NCBI GenBank assembly: GCA_903891085.1
Contig: CAITDJ010000138.1
Location: 1-64,000, forward strand
DNA: 64,000 bases
Source: an uncultured Bacteroidota bacterium
GTDB lineage: Bacteria; Bacteroidota; Bacteroidia; Bacteroidales; F082
Direction: 5' to 3'
Part shown: piece after piece, positions 35,019 through 43,081 of the stretch
Layout: each line of letters begins with the position of its first letter
Position numbering within the stretch: position 1 is the stretch's first letter
Program-made: the position numbers and the translations under genes
The notes under the pieces: generated by a model
Seen by the model: the letters and a program-made list of their open reading frames with translations, nothing else
The model's database searches: none
Told to the model about the DNA's origin: nothing

Positions 35019-38000
35019 GAAAATTAAAATTCTTGTTATTGATGATAATGCCGATAATTTAATCAGTTTACGTGCACTGATTGGGGATACATTTCCGGAA
35101 GTTGTTGTGTTAACAGCAATAAATGGTATTGAAGGAATTCAGCTGGCAAAAACTGACAGCCCGGATGTGATTTTGCTTGATGTGGTGATGCCCATTATGG
35201 ACGGATTTGAAGTGTGCCGAAAGCTAAAATCAGACAGTAACCTCCGCGAAATTCCGGTTGTATTCGTTACTGCCCTGAAAGGTGATAAAGAAAGCCGGAT
35301 TCGTGCACTGGAGTGTGGTGGAGAAGCGTTTCTCACTAAACCAATTGATGAAAGTGAGCTAACCGCCCAAATCAGGGCGATGGTTAAAATCAGAAAGGCA
35401 AATTTAGATAAAGACAACGAAAAATCAAGGCTGGCCTTACTGGTAGCTGAACGTACCGGACAACTACAAGCTGAATTATGGGAACGAAAACGGGCCGAAA
35501 AAGAAATTCTTAAAATCAGTCAGCATTATCAGACAATTATTGAAAAAGCTACTGATGGCATAGTTCTATTGACAAAAGAAGGGAAAATGACGTATATCAG
35601 CCCTTCAGCAAAAAAAATATTCGGATACAATCTGACAAATGAAATCATAGGACATCCGGCAGACCTTACCCATCCCGATGATTTAGAAATGGTGTTATCT
35701 AATCTTGCCAAGCTCATTGAAAACCCATCCTATTGTCCGACGCTTCAATACCGCTTCATTGATAGAAAAGGCAACTGGAAATGGGTTGAAAGTACTTTCA
35801 GCAATTTGCTGGCCGACCCGAATGTTGGTTCAATTGTCATCAATTTTCGTGAAATCACTGAACGAAAACAGGCCGAAAAAGAGTTGAAAGAGGCAGATGC
35901 GCTCAACAAATCGCTTCTGCAAACCATTCCATTCGGCATGGATATCGTGGATGAAAACGGGGATATCCTGTTTCAAAATGAAATTTTTCAGCAAATTTTA
36001 GGAAAAAGCACGATCGGATCAAAGTGCTGGGAGGTCTATTGCGATTCTAAACAACAATGTACTGCTTGTCCTTTAAAGAATGGAATTGAAATCGGTACCA
36101 CAAAAATCCTTGAAGTTTCAGGTGTGCTGGGTGGAAAAGTTTTTGAAATTATTCATACAGGTATGATTTTTAATGGCAAAAAAGCCATGCTCGAAATATT
36201 TCAGGATATCACCGAACGTAAAAAAGCAGAACACGAACTCAAAGAAAGCGAGGAACGTTACCGGCGGTTTATTTCGCAGGTTACAGAGGGTGTTTACAGA
36301 CTTGAATGTACTCCACCCATGGATTTATCATTACCGCTAGAAGTGCAGGTCGATTACGTCTACGATAATCTTCTCATTGCCGAATGCAACGATTCTTTCA
36401 TGAAAATGTATGGTTACAATGACAGAAAGGATGTGATCGGCAAAGGACATCTCAACTTTCATGGTGGCCGCAACAACCCCACCAACCGTGAACTTATCCG
36501 TCAATTAATAAAAAATGAATTTCGCATCAGTGGAGGAATTACAGAAGAACTAAATGCCTTTGGGCAGCCGATCATTATCAGCAATAACTCCATCGGAATT
36601 TTAGAGAATAATAAACTTTCAAGAATATGGGGAACACAGATCGACATCACTGAAAAAGTGAAGGCTGATCAGTTACAACAGGTGCTATTTACCATTTCGA
36701 ATGCAGCTGTCACCACCAACGACCTTTCCGAATTGATTGAAATAATTAGCTATCAACTTCGAATTCTACTCCGGTCGAATAATTTCTTCATTGCCTTTTA
36801 TGATGAAAATACCGGAATGCTATCGACACAGCAGGGAAAAGATGAAAAGGATGAAATCAGTGCATGGCCTGCCGAAAAATCACTCACGGGATATGTTATC
36901 AAACATCGGCAATCGCTACTGGTGAATGAAGACGGCAAGGAACGACTTTATGAATCAGGCGAAATAAACAGGATTGGAACAGCATCTAAAATTTGGCTTG
37001 GTGTACCCATGATTGTGCATGGGAAAGCCATCGGTGCCATTGTTGTTCAGAGTTACAACGACCCTGAGGCATTTAATGAAAAGGACAAAATGATGCTCGA
37101 GTTTATCTCTAGCCAGATTGGTATTGCGATCGAACGAAAAAAAGCTGAACAGGAGTTGAAAGAAGCACTGGTGAAAGCACAGGAATCGGATCGTTTAAAA
37201 TCGGCCTTCCTTGCCAATATGAGCCACGAAATAAGAACACCCATGAATGGTATCCTGGGTTTTGCCGAATTATTGAAAGAGCCTGATCTTACAGGCGAAG
37301 ATCAGCAGGAGTATGTCGAAATAATTCAAAAAAGCGGAACCCGCATGTTGAATATCATTAACGATATTATTGATATTTCGAAAATTGAGGCCGGTTTAAT
37401 GGAAATACGGAATACTGCTACCGACATCAATGACCAGATTAAATATATTTATACCTTTTTTAAACCTGAGGTTGAAGCGAAAGGCATAAACCTTTTAATG
37501 AAAACCAGCCTAAAACAGGAAGATGCAATCATTATCACCGATCGCGAAAAACTTTATGCGATTCTTATTAACCTCGTCAAAAATGCCATTAAATATAGCC
37601 ACCAGGGTACAATAGAGTTTGGATACAACCTTAGACAATTAACTGAAAATAAAAACATAAAAGAACTCGAATTTTACGTGAAAGATGCTGGCATCGGCAT
37701 TCCGGCTGACCGTCAAGAAGCTATTTTTGAACGATTTGTTCAGGCCGACATTGCTGATAAGCAGGCCTATCAGGGCGCCGGGCTGGGTCTGGCCATTACC
37801 AAAGCTTATGTAATGATGTTGGGTGGTAGCATTTGGGTTGAAAGTGATACGGGCGAGACCTCCCAAATAACAGGTTCAGTCTTCTATTTTACCATTCCCT
37901 ATCACAATTATTCAACTCTCAAGATAGATAAATCTGCTAAGCATGTGGGAAAAACAGAGAAAAAACTTCAAAAAAAATTAAAGATTCTGATTGTTGAAGA

Positions 38001-38337
38001 TGAGGAAACCTCTGATAAGCTTTTCACCATCAGTTTTAATCAATACAGTCGTGAAATCCTGCACGCAAAAACCGGATTGGACGCCATCGAAACATGTCGT
38101 AACAATCCGGATATTGACCTCATCATGATGGATATTAAAATGCCGGTCATGGATGGATATAAAGCTACCGAACAAATCAGAAAATTCAATAAAGAGGTGG
38201 TTATTATTGCCCAAACAGCCTATGCATTAATGGGAGACCGGAATAAAGCACTGCTTGCCGGATGTAATGACTATATAACCAAGCCTATAAACAAAGCTCT
38301 GTTATTGAATCTGGTTCAAAAGTATTTCAGCAACTGA
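35008..38337 (+). CDS. Cytoplasmic hybrid kinase (REC-PAS-PAS-PAS-GAF-HisKA-HATPase-REC)
   Basis: A 1109-residue protein without membrane segments. An N-terminal receiver (about 6-125, D58) precedes a coiled coil, PAS1 (about 172-287), PAS2 (about 300-405), PAS3 (about 415-550) and GAF (about 565-710). HisKA has H740 in SHEIRTPMNGILGF; HATPase has LVKNAIKYS, DAGIGIP and GAGLGLAI; a C-terminal receiver follows (D1042). PAS2 has a cysteine cluster, C340, C345, C351 and C354. The N-terminal receiver suggests it is a phosphorylation target of the preceding kinase, whose gene it overlaps by 11 bases. Its kinase core and C-terminal receiver closely resemble those of the kinase at 50272-52608, and PAS1 resembles PAS3 of the kinase at 46340-49636. 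Confidence 0.92.
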   Translation: MENKKIKILVIDDNADNLISLRALIGDTFPEVVVLTAINGIEGIQLAKTDSPDVILLDVVMPIMDGFEVCRKLKSDSNLREIPVVFVTALKGDKESRIRALECGGEAFLTKPIDESELTAQIRAMVKIRKANLDKDNEKSRLALLVAERTGQLQAELWERKRAEKEILKISQHYQTIIEKATDGIVLLTKEGKMTYISPSAKKIFGYNLTNEIIGHPADLTHPDDLEMVLSNLAKLIENPSYCPTLQYRFIDRKGNWKWVESTFSNLLADPNVGSIVINFREITERKQAEKELKEADALNKSLLQTIPFGMDIVDENGDILFQNEIFQQILGKSTIGSKCWEVYCDSKQQCTACPLKNGIEIGTTKILEVSGVLGGKVFEIIHTGMIFNGKKAMLEIFQDITERKKAEHELKESEERYRRFISQVTEGVYRLECTPPMDLSLPLEVQVDYVYDNLLIAECNDSFMKMYGYNDRKDVIGKGHLNFHGGRNNPTNRELIRQLIKNEFRISGGITEELNAFGQPIIISNNSIGILENNKLSRIWGTQIDITEKVKADQLQQVLFTISNAAVTTNDLSELIEIISYQLRILLRSNNFFIAFYDENTGMLSTQQGKDEKDEISAWPAEKSLTGYVIKHRQSLLVNEDGKERLYESGEINRIGTASKIWLGVPMIVHGKAIGAIVVQSYNDPEAFNEKDKMMLEFISSQIGIAIERKKAEQELKEALVKAQESDRLKSAFLANMSHEIRTPMNGILGFAELLKEPDLTGEDQQEYVEIIQKSGTRMLNIINDIIDISKIEAGLMEIRNTATDINDQIKYIYTFFKPEVEAKGINLLMKTSLKQEDAIIITDREKLYAILINLVKNAIKYSHQGTIEFGYNLRQLTENKNIKELEFYVKDAGIGIPADRQEAIFERFVQADIADKQAYQGAGLGLAITKAYVMMLGGSIWVESDTGETSQITGSVFYFTIPYHNYSTLKIDKSAKHVGKTEKKLQKKLKILIVEDEETSDKLFTISFNQYSREILHAKTGLDAIETCRNNPDIDLIMMDIKMPVMDGYKATEQIRKFNKEVVIIAQTAYALMGDRNKALLAGCNDYITKPINKALLLNLVQKYFSN

Positions 38338-38532
38338 TGCTTAATGGTTTATGCATCCTGCACTTGCGGGAGTAAAATGTAAATTGAAAAATGCAGATGA
38401 TAAAACACATAAAAAAAGTATGCAAATTGAAAAGTTGCAAATTAACACCCATCAACCCACCTGCTTGGCTGACGTTTACGGCAGACGGATCAACACTTAA
38501 TGATAAATAATACCAAATTTAAATCACCATGA
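38338..38532. other. Non-coding stretch before the receiver fragment, nothing recognised
   Basis: About 195 bases after the hybrid kinase stop contain no open frame, hairpin terminator or recognisable homology. It joins to a decayed receiver fragment, so the middle and beginning of that gene have apparently been deleted. Confidence 0.4.
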
Positions 38533-38679
38533 ACGCCATTCGTTGCACTTACTGCCTATACATCTGAAGAAGACAAAAGAAGAGCACTCGAATGCGAATG
38601 TACCGATTTTATCAGTAAGCCTATCAGGAGGATATCGCTGCTTAAAAAATTGAGCGATTATCTGAATCAGGGCGAATGA
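38533..38679 (+). pseudogene. Decayed C-terminal fragment of a response-regulator receiver domain
   Basis: One frame, open from just after a stop at 38530-38532 to the TGA at 38677-38679, encodes about 48 residues that match the last third of a receiver: FVALTAYTSEEDKRRALE is the beta4-alpha4 region and TDFISKPI the beta5 segment with the conserved Lys-Pro, followed by a terminal helix. The phospho-acceptor aspartate half is missing and there is no start codon at a sensible place. It looks like the remnant of a third signalling gene downstream of the CheR-kinase operon. It is not the same receiver type as the C-terminus of the preceding kinase. Confidence 0.7.
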
Positions 38680-38696
38680 TTGAAGCCTTTATCAGG

Positions 38697-39521
38697 CTAT
38701 TTTACGATGACCATTTTACACATATCTTTCTTTATCTTATCAGATAAAAGAAAAACCTGATAAGTTCCATTGGCGAGGGTTTCGACAGGTAATTGAACTG
38801 AATTTGAACCAATTGAATAATTTACTGATGATTTTTCCAGGACTTTTTCGCCTAACTGATTATAAACTTCGAAAGAAATTTCAGTATTATCGACCACGTT
38901 AAACTGAAGATTGAAAATACGGTTAACCGGGTTTGGAAAAGCGTTCAAAAATCCCATAACAACAGGGTTTTGACTTTCATATAATCCAACCGGAGAGCAG
39001 CTTGCAGGAATACCACCATGACCTTCAATGACACCCGCCAGATACTCGCCATTGGCAATCGGCCAAATATCACGTTCTAAAATATTTTGATCAGGTGCAA
39101 TTAAAATAACGGTTGGGTAGGCATTAATTCCATAAGCACTGCAAACGGCAGTCCCACCACCTTCAACACCACTCACACTCGGAAACCTATTTCCGGGCAA
39201 ACTCTGATAATTCTCCTCGAAAAGACGGCAAGCGGCATCATTATCGCCAGTATCGATACTGTAAAAAACAACATTACTCGTGTTGCAACCAAAATACTGG
39301 TAAGCAAACTGAACTTTAGGGGTGTTTAGCTGGCAAGGCACACAGCTGCAATAGTAAAAATCCAATACTACATACTTACCGCTGTTCAAGGTAGTAAACA
39401 GGTTAAATGAGATACCATCAAGGTCAGTAACCGTGAAATCCTCGGCCACTGTTAAGGGGGTTTGGGCACTCACCGGCATCATCAAACCTAACAAAACCAA
39501 AAACGTAAAGAGATTTTTCAT
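38697..39521 (-). CDS. Secreted thioredoxin-fold protein with T9SS sorting domain
   Basis: A 274-residue exported protein: signal peptide (1-19, ending VSAQ), TlpA/AhpC-like thioredoxin fold (about 22-165) and T9SS type A sorting domain beginning NAFPNPVNRIF near 193. The active-site region is FYYCSCVPCQ, giving the redox motif C60-V-P-C63 with an additional C58. The second motif is INAYPTVILIAP (cis-proline loop). It may reduce or oxidise disulfides, or act as a peroxidase-like protein, on the cell surface. The gene is transcribed opposite to the kinases and has a well-formed promoter. Confidence 0.85.
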   Translation of the reverse strand: MKNLFTFLVLLGLMMPVSAQTPLTVAEDFTVTDLDGISFNLFTTLNSGKYVVLDFYYCSCVPCQLNTPKVQFAYQYFGCNTSNVVFYSIDTGDNDAACRLFEENYQSLPGNRFPSVSGVEGGGTAVCSAYGINAYPTVILIAPDQNILERDIWPIANGEYLAGVIEGHGGIPASCSPVGLYESQNPVVMGFLNAFPNPVNRIFNLQFNVVDNTEISFEVYNQLGEKVLEKSSVNYSIGSNSVQLPVETLANGTYQVFLLSDKIKKDMCKMVIVK

Positions 39522-39552
39522 ATTCTATTTGTATTAAAGTATTTATGAATGC

Positions 39553-39583
39553 CAAAGTTAATGGAAGTATTGTAAGATTGCAA
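39553..39583 (-). promoter_or_regulatory. Promoter of the T9SS thioredoxin-fold gene
   Basis: On the minus strand TTG (39581-39583) is followed after 20 bases by TAACTTTG (39553-39560), an exact TAnnTTTG match, 31 bases before the start codon. Confidence 0.65.
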
Positions 39584-39683
39584 ATACATTTTTTTCCAAA
39601 CTTACCTATAATTTATTCCAGAATTGTTAATCAAAGAAAACTGGCTGTCAAAAAGAAGTTAACCCTGACCTTCGGAATATTGT

Positions 39684-39691
39684 TACTTTTG
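39684..39691 (+). promoter_or_regulatory. -7 promoter box of the T9SS cargo gene at 39730
   Basis: TACTTTTG is an exact TAnnTTTG match, 38 bases before the ATG. No -33 TTG at standard spacing. Confidence 0.45.
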
Positions 39692-39729
39692 AATGATTTA
39701 CTTTTTTATTGTTTTTACATTATATCTAA

Positions 39730-40800
39730 ATGAAATTCAATCTTTTATATATCATAATTTTACTGATTCAGGTATATACAAACATAGTATCTACAGGACT
39801 TTTCGCCCAGAATACGGTGCAAACGATTATCAATGATATGGCCCTGCTTCCTGATGCAGCTTTGCATGGAACCGAAGGATTATCGTGGGGCACTGGCGAA
39901 GCGAGTCCGCAACCCATGCCCTGCCCGGCAAAAAACAATCAAGGCGAATGGTTTGAAGCGACAACTAACTGGGGACAGGTATATATTCCGCGTGAAGGAA
40001 GCCCGGCAACCAACACGCGGTGTCAGGTCAGAAACCTAATAACACAACTATTGGATGGCAACGGCAACTGGGTGCAGATACAATCGGGGAATGCTGCCGG
40101 GGCTGCCTTTGTTGAAAACTTCGATGGCAACGCCAGCATAAATGCCGGAATCCGCAGCGAATCGGCAAATGGTGGAGGTATTTCGGTTATGGTTGGTATT
40201 GGCCCCTGGACAGGATATAATTTTCATTATTGGTCTTCAAATGGCAGAGCAGTAATTGATGTCACCAATATCGCTGCAATTTTTACCAGCTGTGAAGCCA
40301 GGCTGATTATTGATGATATAAACGAGCCCGATGACCGCGCAATGTGTAAAAACCTGCTGCAGATGGGTGGAGATTGGTGGTTGAATACAACTATTGGCTG
40401 GCTTCCCGACTGGTCAGCAAACAGTGGAATCGGCAGTGGAAGAGCAAAATGGGTAACTCCTGAGTGGCAATCATTTAACATGTGTACCTTATTACCCGAG
40501 CAGATTATAGCCAATCCTCCCCTCGGCGTTAGCAATATTCAGCAAACACAGAAAAATGTTTCTGTTTTGAATATTTATCCAAATCCATTCAAAAGCGGCA
40601 TGCTTACGATTGAATCGGACAGAATAAAAACCAACACAGAAATTACTATCTATTCATCAACAGGCAATCTGATTTATAAAAGTAAATCAGAAAAGAACAG
40701 AATTATAACAATCTCTGATCCGGACTTTAAAAGCGGATTATATCTGGTAAAACTTACTGGCAACAATATTTCATTAACAACTGCCTTGATGGTTGAGTAA
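39730..40800 (+). CDS. Secreted T9SS-sorted protein of unknown function
   Basis: A 356-residue protein. A signal peptide (about 1-26, ending GLFAQ) is followed by a unique beta-rich domain (about 27-265) rich in Trp, Asn and Gly, with ATTNWGQVYIPREGSPATNT and GGDWWLNTTIGWLPDWSAN. The C-terminal T9SS type A sorting domain starts NIYPNPFKSGM near 280. I do not recognise the N-terminal domain; aromatic-rich repeats of this type occur in carbohydrate-binding domains but no such function is claimed. It follows its own -7 box and is divergent from the thioredoxin-fold gene. Confidence 0.8.
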   Translation: MKFNLLYIIILLIQVYTNIVSTGLFAQNTVQTIINDMALLPDAALHGTEGLSWGTGEASPQPMPCPAKNNQGEWFEATTNWGQVYIPREGSPATNTRCQVRNLITQLLDGNGNWVQIQSGNAAGAAFVENFDGNASINAGIRSESANGGGISVMVGIGPWTGYNFHYWSSNGRAVIDVTNIAAIFTSCEARLIIDDINEPDDRAMCKNLLQMGGDWWLNTTIGWLPDWSANSGIGSGRAKWVTPEWQSFNMCTLLPEQIIANPPLGVSNIQQTQKNVSVLNIYPNPFKSGMLTIESDRIKTNTEITIYSSTGNLIYKSKSEKNRIITISDPDFKSGLYLVKLTGNNISLTTALMVE

Positions 40801-40824
40801 AAGTTAGTGTGATGCCAATTACGT

Positions 40825-40832
40825 TAGTTTTG
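40825..40832 (+). promoter_or_regulatory. -7 promoter box of the carbonic anhydrase gene
   Basis: TAGTTTTG is an exact TAnnTTTG match, 75 bases before the ATG at 40907 and just after the previous gene's stop. Confidence 0.45.
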
Positions 40833-40906
40833 CAAACCGGAATTGACCAATTGGTTCGTTGATCATTGGTGTTTCTCATTAACAAACACAAATAAAAACT
40901 CTAGCT

Positions 40907-41449
40907 ATGCAAAACCTTATCAGTATTCGTTCAGTCGAAGATATTCTGCCAGCCTATCGTGGCACACCTATCGAATCGCTTATTGTTTATCATAATTTCG
41001 AAGGTGTTCCCGAAAAATATGAAAGGGCAGAAATCCTGGTTGGCATGTGTATGGACAACCGCAAACACCTACATATTCCTGATAATTTCGCCTATATCAT
41101 CCGGTCGGGGGGTGCAAATTTAAAATACAGCGAATTCAAAGTTTCTTATGCAATTGGTGTTGGTGGAGTTCGTTATATTGCGCTTATTGGCCACAACCAC
41201 TGTGGAATGGTGAATCTGGCATCCCGCCGTGATGAGTTTATTAAAGGACTCATCGAAACGGCAGGCTGGAAAAAAGAAACAGCCGAAGAACATTTTCTTC
41301 AATTTGCGCCTTTGTTTGAAATTGGCAACGAATCCAATTTCATTATTACTGAGACCATTCGGCTTCGGAAGCGTTATCCAAAAGTAACCATTGCACCCTT
41401 ATTATATCTTGTGGAAGACAACAAACTCTATTTCATTGATGAAAATTAG
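40907..41449 (+). CDS. Beta-carbonic-anhydrase-like protein
   Basis: A 180-residue cytoplasmic protein. Zinc ligands of the beta class are visible: C48 in GMCMDNR, with the Asp-Arg dyad D50/R52, and H96-x2-C99 in LIGHNHCGM. The AYIIRSGGANLK segment (about 62-73) corresponds to the FxxRNAG region. It is shorter than classical plant-type enzymes but similar to the compact bacterial group, some of which act on other substrates such as CS2. It would interconvert CO2 and bicarbonate. The SLC13-type transporter gene begins 143 bases downstream on the same strand. Confidence 0.82.
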   Translation: MQNLISIRSVEDILPAYRGTPIESLIVYHNFEGVPEKYERAEILVGMCMDNRKHLHIPDNFAYIIRSGGANLKYSEFKVSYAIGVGGVRYIALIGHNHCGMVNLASRRDEFIKGLIETAGWKKETAEEHFLQFAPLFEIGNESNFIITETIRLRKRYPKVTIAPLLYLVEDNKLYFIDEN

Positions 41450-41592
41450 AGAGGTTTGACAAGTCACCATTATCAAAACAGAAAACTTTTTCTCAAAATC
41501 GGGTGACAGAAACATAATTGTAAATATCTTTAGTCCTGATTGAATGTGAACTGGTTCCAACATTAACCTGTTGATCATGCTTTTTTAATAAT

Positions 41593-43062
41593 TTGATTAT
41601 GGATTGGATAAAAAAACATCAGTACGGCTTATCCATTTTATTGGGCATTGTTTTAGCATCAGTAGTTTTTATTTTGAATCCGTTTCAATTAGAACCTAAC
41701 GCAAACAAAGCCGTTTCATCATCATTGCTCATGGTTACCTGGTGGATTACAGAAGCCTTGCCTCTGCCTGTGGTTGCTTTGGTTCCAATCGTTTTGCATC
41801 CATTATTAAAAATAAGCACCATCGAAGAAACGACAAAGGCATACAGCAATCCGGTTATTTTTTTGTTTATGGGTGGGTTTTTAATTGGCCTCGCCATCGA
41901 AAAATGGAACCTTCATAAGCGAATCGCGCTGCAAATCGTCAGGCGAACCGGCACTAGTGGAAACCATATTATACTGGGTTTTATAATTGCTACCGGTTTT
42001 CTGAGCATGTGGCTGAGCAATACGGCCACCACGATGATGATGTTTCCCATCGCGCTGAGTGTGATCGCAGTAATGAAAAACCATGAACAGCCCGGCACAA
42101 ATATGTTTAATTTCTCGCTGGTTTTGATGTTGGTGATTGCCTATGCAAGCAATATCGGTGGTATGGCCACAATCATTGGAACACCACCCAATGTGGCGTT
42201 TGTTAGTTATATTGAAAAGAAATACAACTATACGGTGCAGTTTATCGATTGGATGATCGTGTGTGTGCCGCTCGTCATTGTATTATTGGGGGCGCTCTAT
42301 GTTGTAATTGTGAAATGGCTGTTCCCGAGCCGGATTAAAAACAGCCCGGAAGCAAATTCATTTATTCATAATGAAATTCATTCCCTGGGTAAGTTATCAG
42401 TAGCAGAAAAACGTGTATTGGTTATTTTCTGTGCGACTGCCCTGCTTTGGATAACCAAGGATTTATTGAATCAGCTCTATCTTTTCAGGTTAGACGACAA
42501 TATGATTGCAATATTGGGTGCATTGGCCCTGTTTGCAACGCCAAGCGGAAATCGTAATGGTGAAAAATCGAAAATGGTGCTTGAATGGCAGGATACTTCA
42601 AAAATGGCCTGGGGAATCTTATTGCTGTTTGGTGGCGGACTGGCCATGGCAAGCTCCCTCGAAAAAGCTGGTGTGATGAGTCTGATAGGTAACTGGCTGG
42701 CTGGTTTCAGTGGCAATTCCGCATTTGTTTTGGTGTTGATGACTGTTGTCATTTCAATATTCTTAAGTGAACTGACAAGCAATGTGGCACAGGTCATCGT
42801 GATGGCACCGGTATTGGCAGCCCTGGCTGATGCCTTGCATCTCGATCCGCTGATGCTCGGTATTCCTATGACCCTGGCAGCAAGTGCCGCCAGCATGATG
42901 CCTATGGGCACTCCACCCAACGCCATTGTTTTCAGCAGTGGCTACATCCGGTTGAAAGACATGATGAAGGCTGGATTTGTGATGAATCTAGTAAGCATTA
43001 TTATTATAACTTTATTCTCATGGTATGTGTTGCCTTTGGTCATGCAGGTAGTGGCAAAGTGA
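41593..43062 (+). CDS. SLC13/DASS family sodium-coupled anion transporter
   Basis: A 489-residue protein with about 11-12 membrane segments. The family sodium/substrate sites are visible: SNTATTMMMFP (about 137-147) with GTPPNVAF (about 197-204) in the first half, and TSNVAQ (about 398) with MPMGTPPNAIVFSSG (about 436-450) in the second, as an inverted repeat. The family carries di- and tricarboxylates or sulfate with sodium. The substrate is not predictable here, but the neighbouring carbonic anhydrase raises the possibility of C4-dicarboxylate or bicarbonate-linked uptake. A near-consensus -7 box (TATCTTTA, about 41526) precedes it. Confidence 0.9.
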   Translation: MIMDWIKKHQYGLSILLGIVLASVVFILNPFQLEPNANKAVSSSLLMVTWWITEALPLPVVALVPIVLHPLLKISTIEETTKAYSNPVIFLFMGGFLIGLAIEKWNLHKRIALQIVRRTGTSGNHIILGFIIATGFLSMWLSNTATTMMMFPIALSVIAVMKNHEQPGTNMFNFSLVLMLVIAYASNIGGMATIIGTPPNVAFVSYIEKKYNYTVQFIDWMIVCVPLVIVLLGALYVVIVKWLFPSRIKNSPEANSFIHNEIHSLGKLSVAEKRVLVIFCATALLWITKDLLNQLYLFRLDDNMIAILGALALFATPSGNRNGEKSKMVLEWQDTSKMAWGILLLFGGGLAMASSLEKAGVMSLIGNWLAGFSGNSAFVLVLMTVVISIFLSELTSNVAQVIVMAPVLAALADALHLDPLMLGIPMTLAASAASMMPMGTPPNAIVFSSGYIRLKDMMKAGFVMNLVSIIIITLFSWYVLPLVMQVVAK

Positions 43063-43081
43063 ATAGTGAATATTCACTATT
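43062..43081. terminator. Perfect 20-base palindrome between convergent stop codons
   Basis: AATAGTGAATATTCACTATT is perfectly self-complementary and lies exactly between the stop of the SLC13 gene and that of the LruC lipoprotein gene. It may fold as a hairpin in transcripts from both sides and act as a shared terminator, although it lacks a T-run. Confidence 0.5.
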
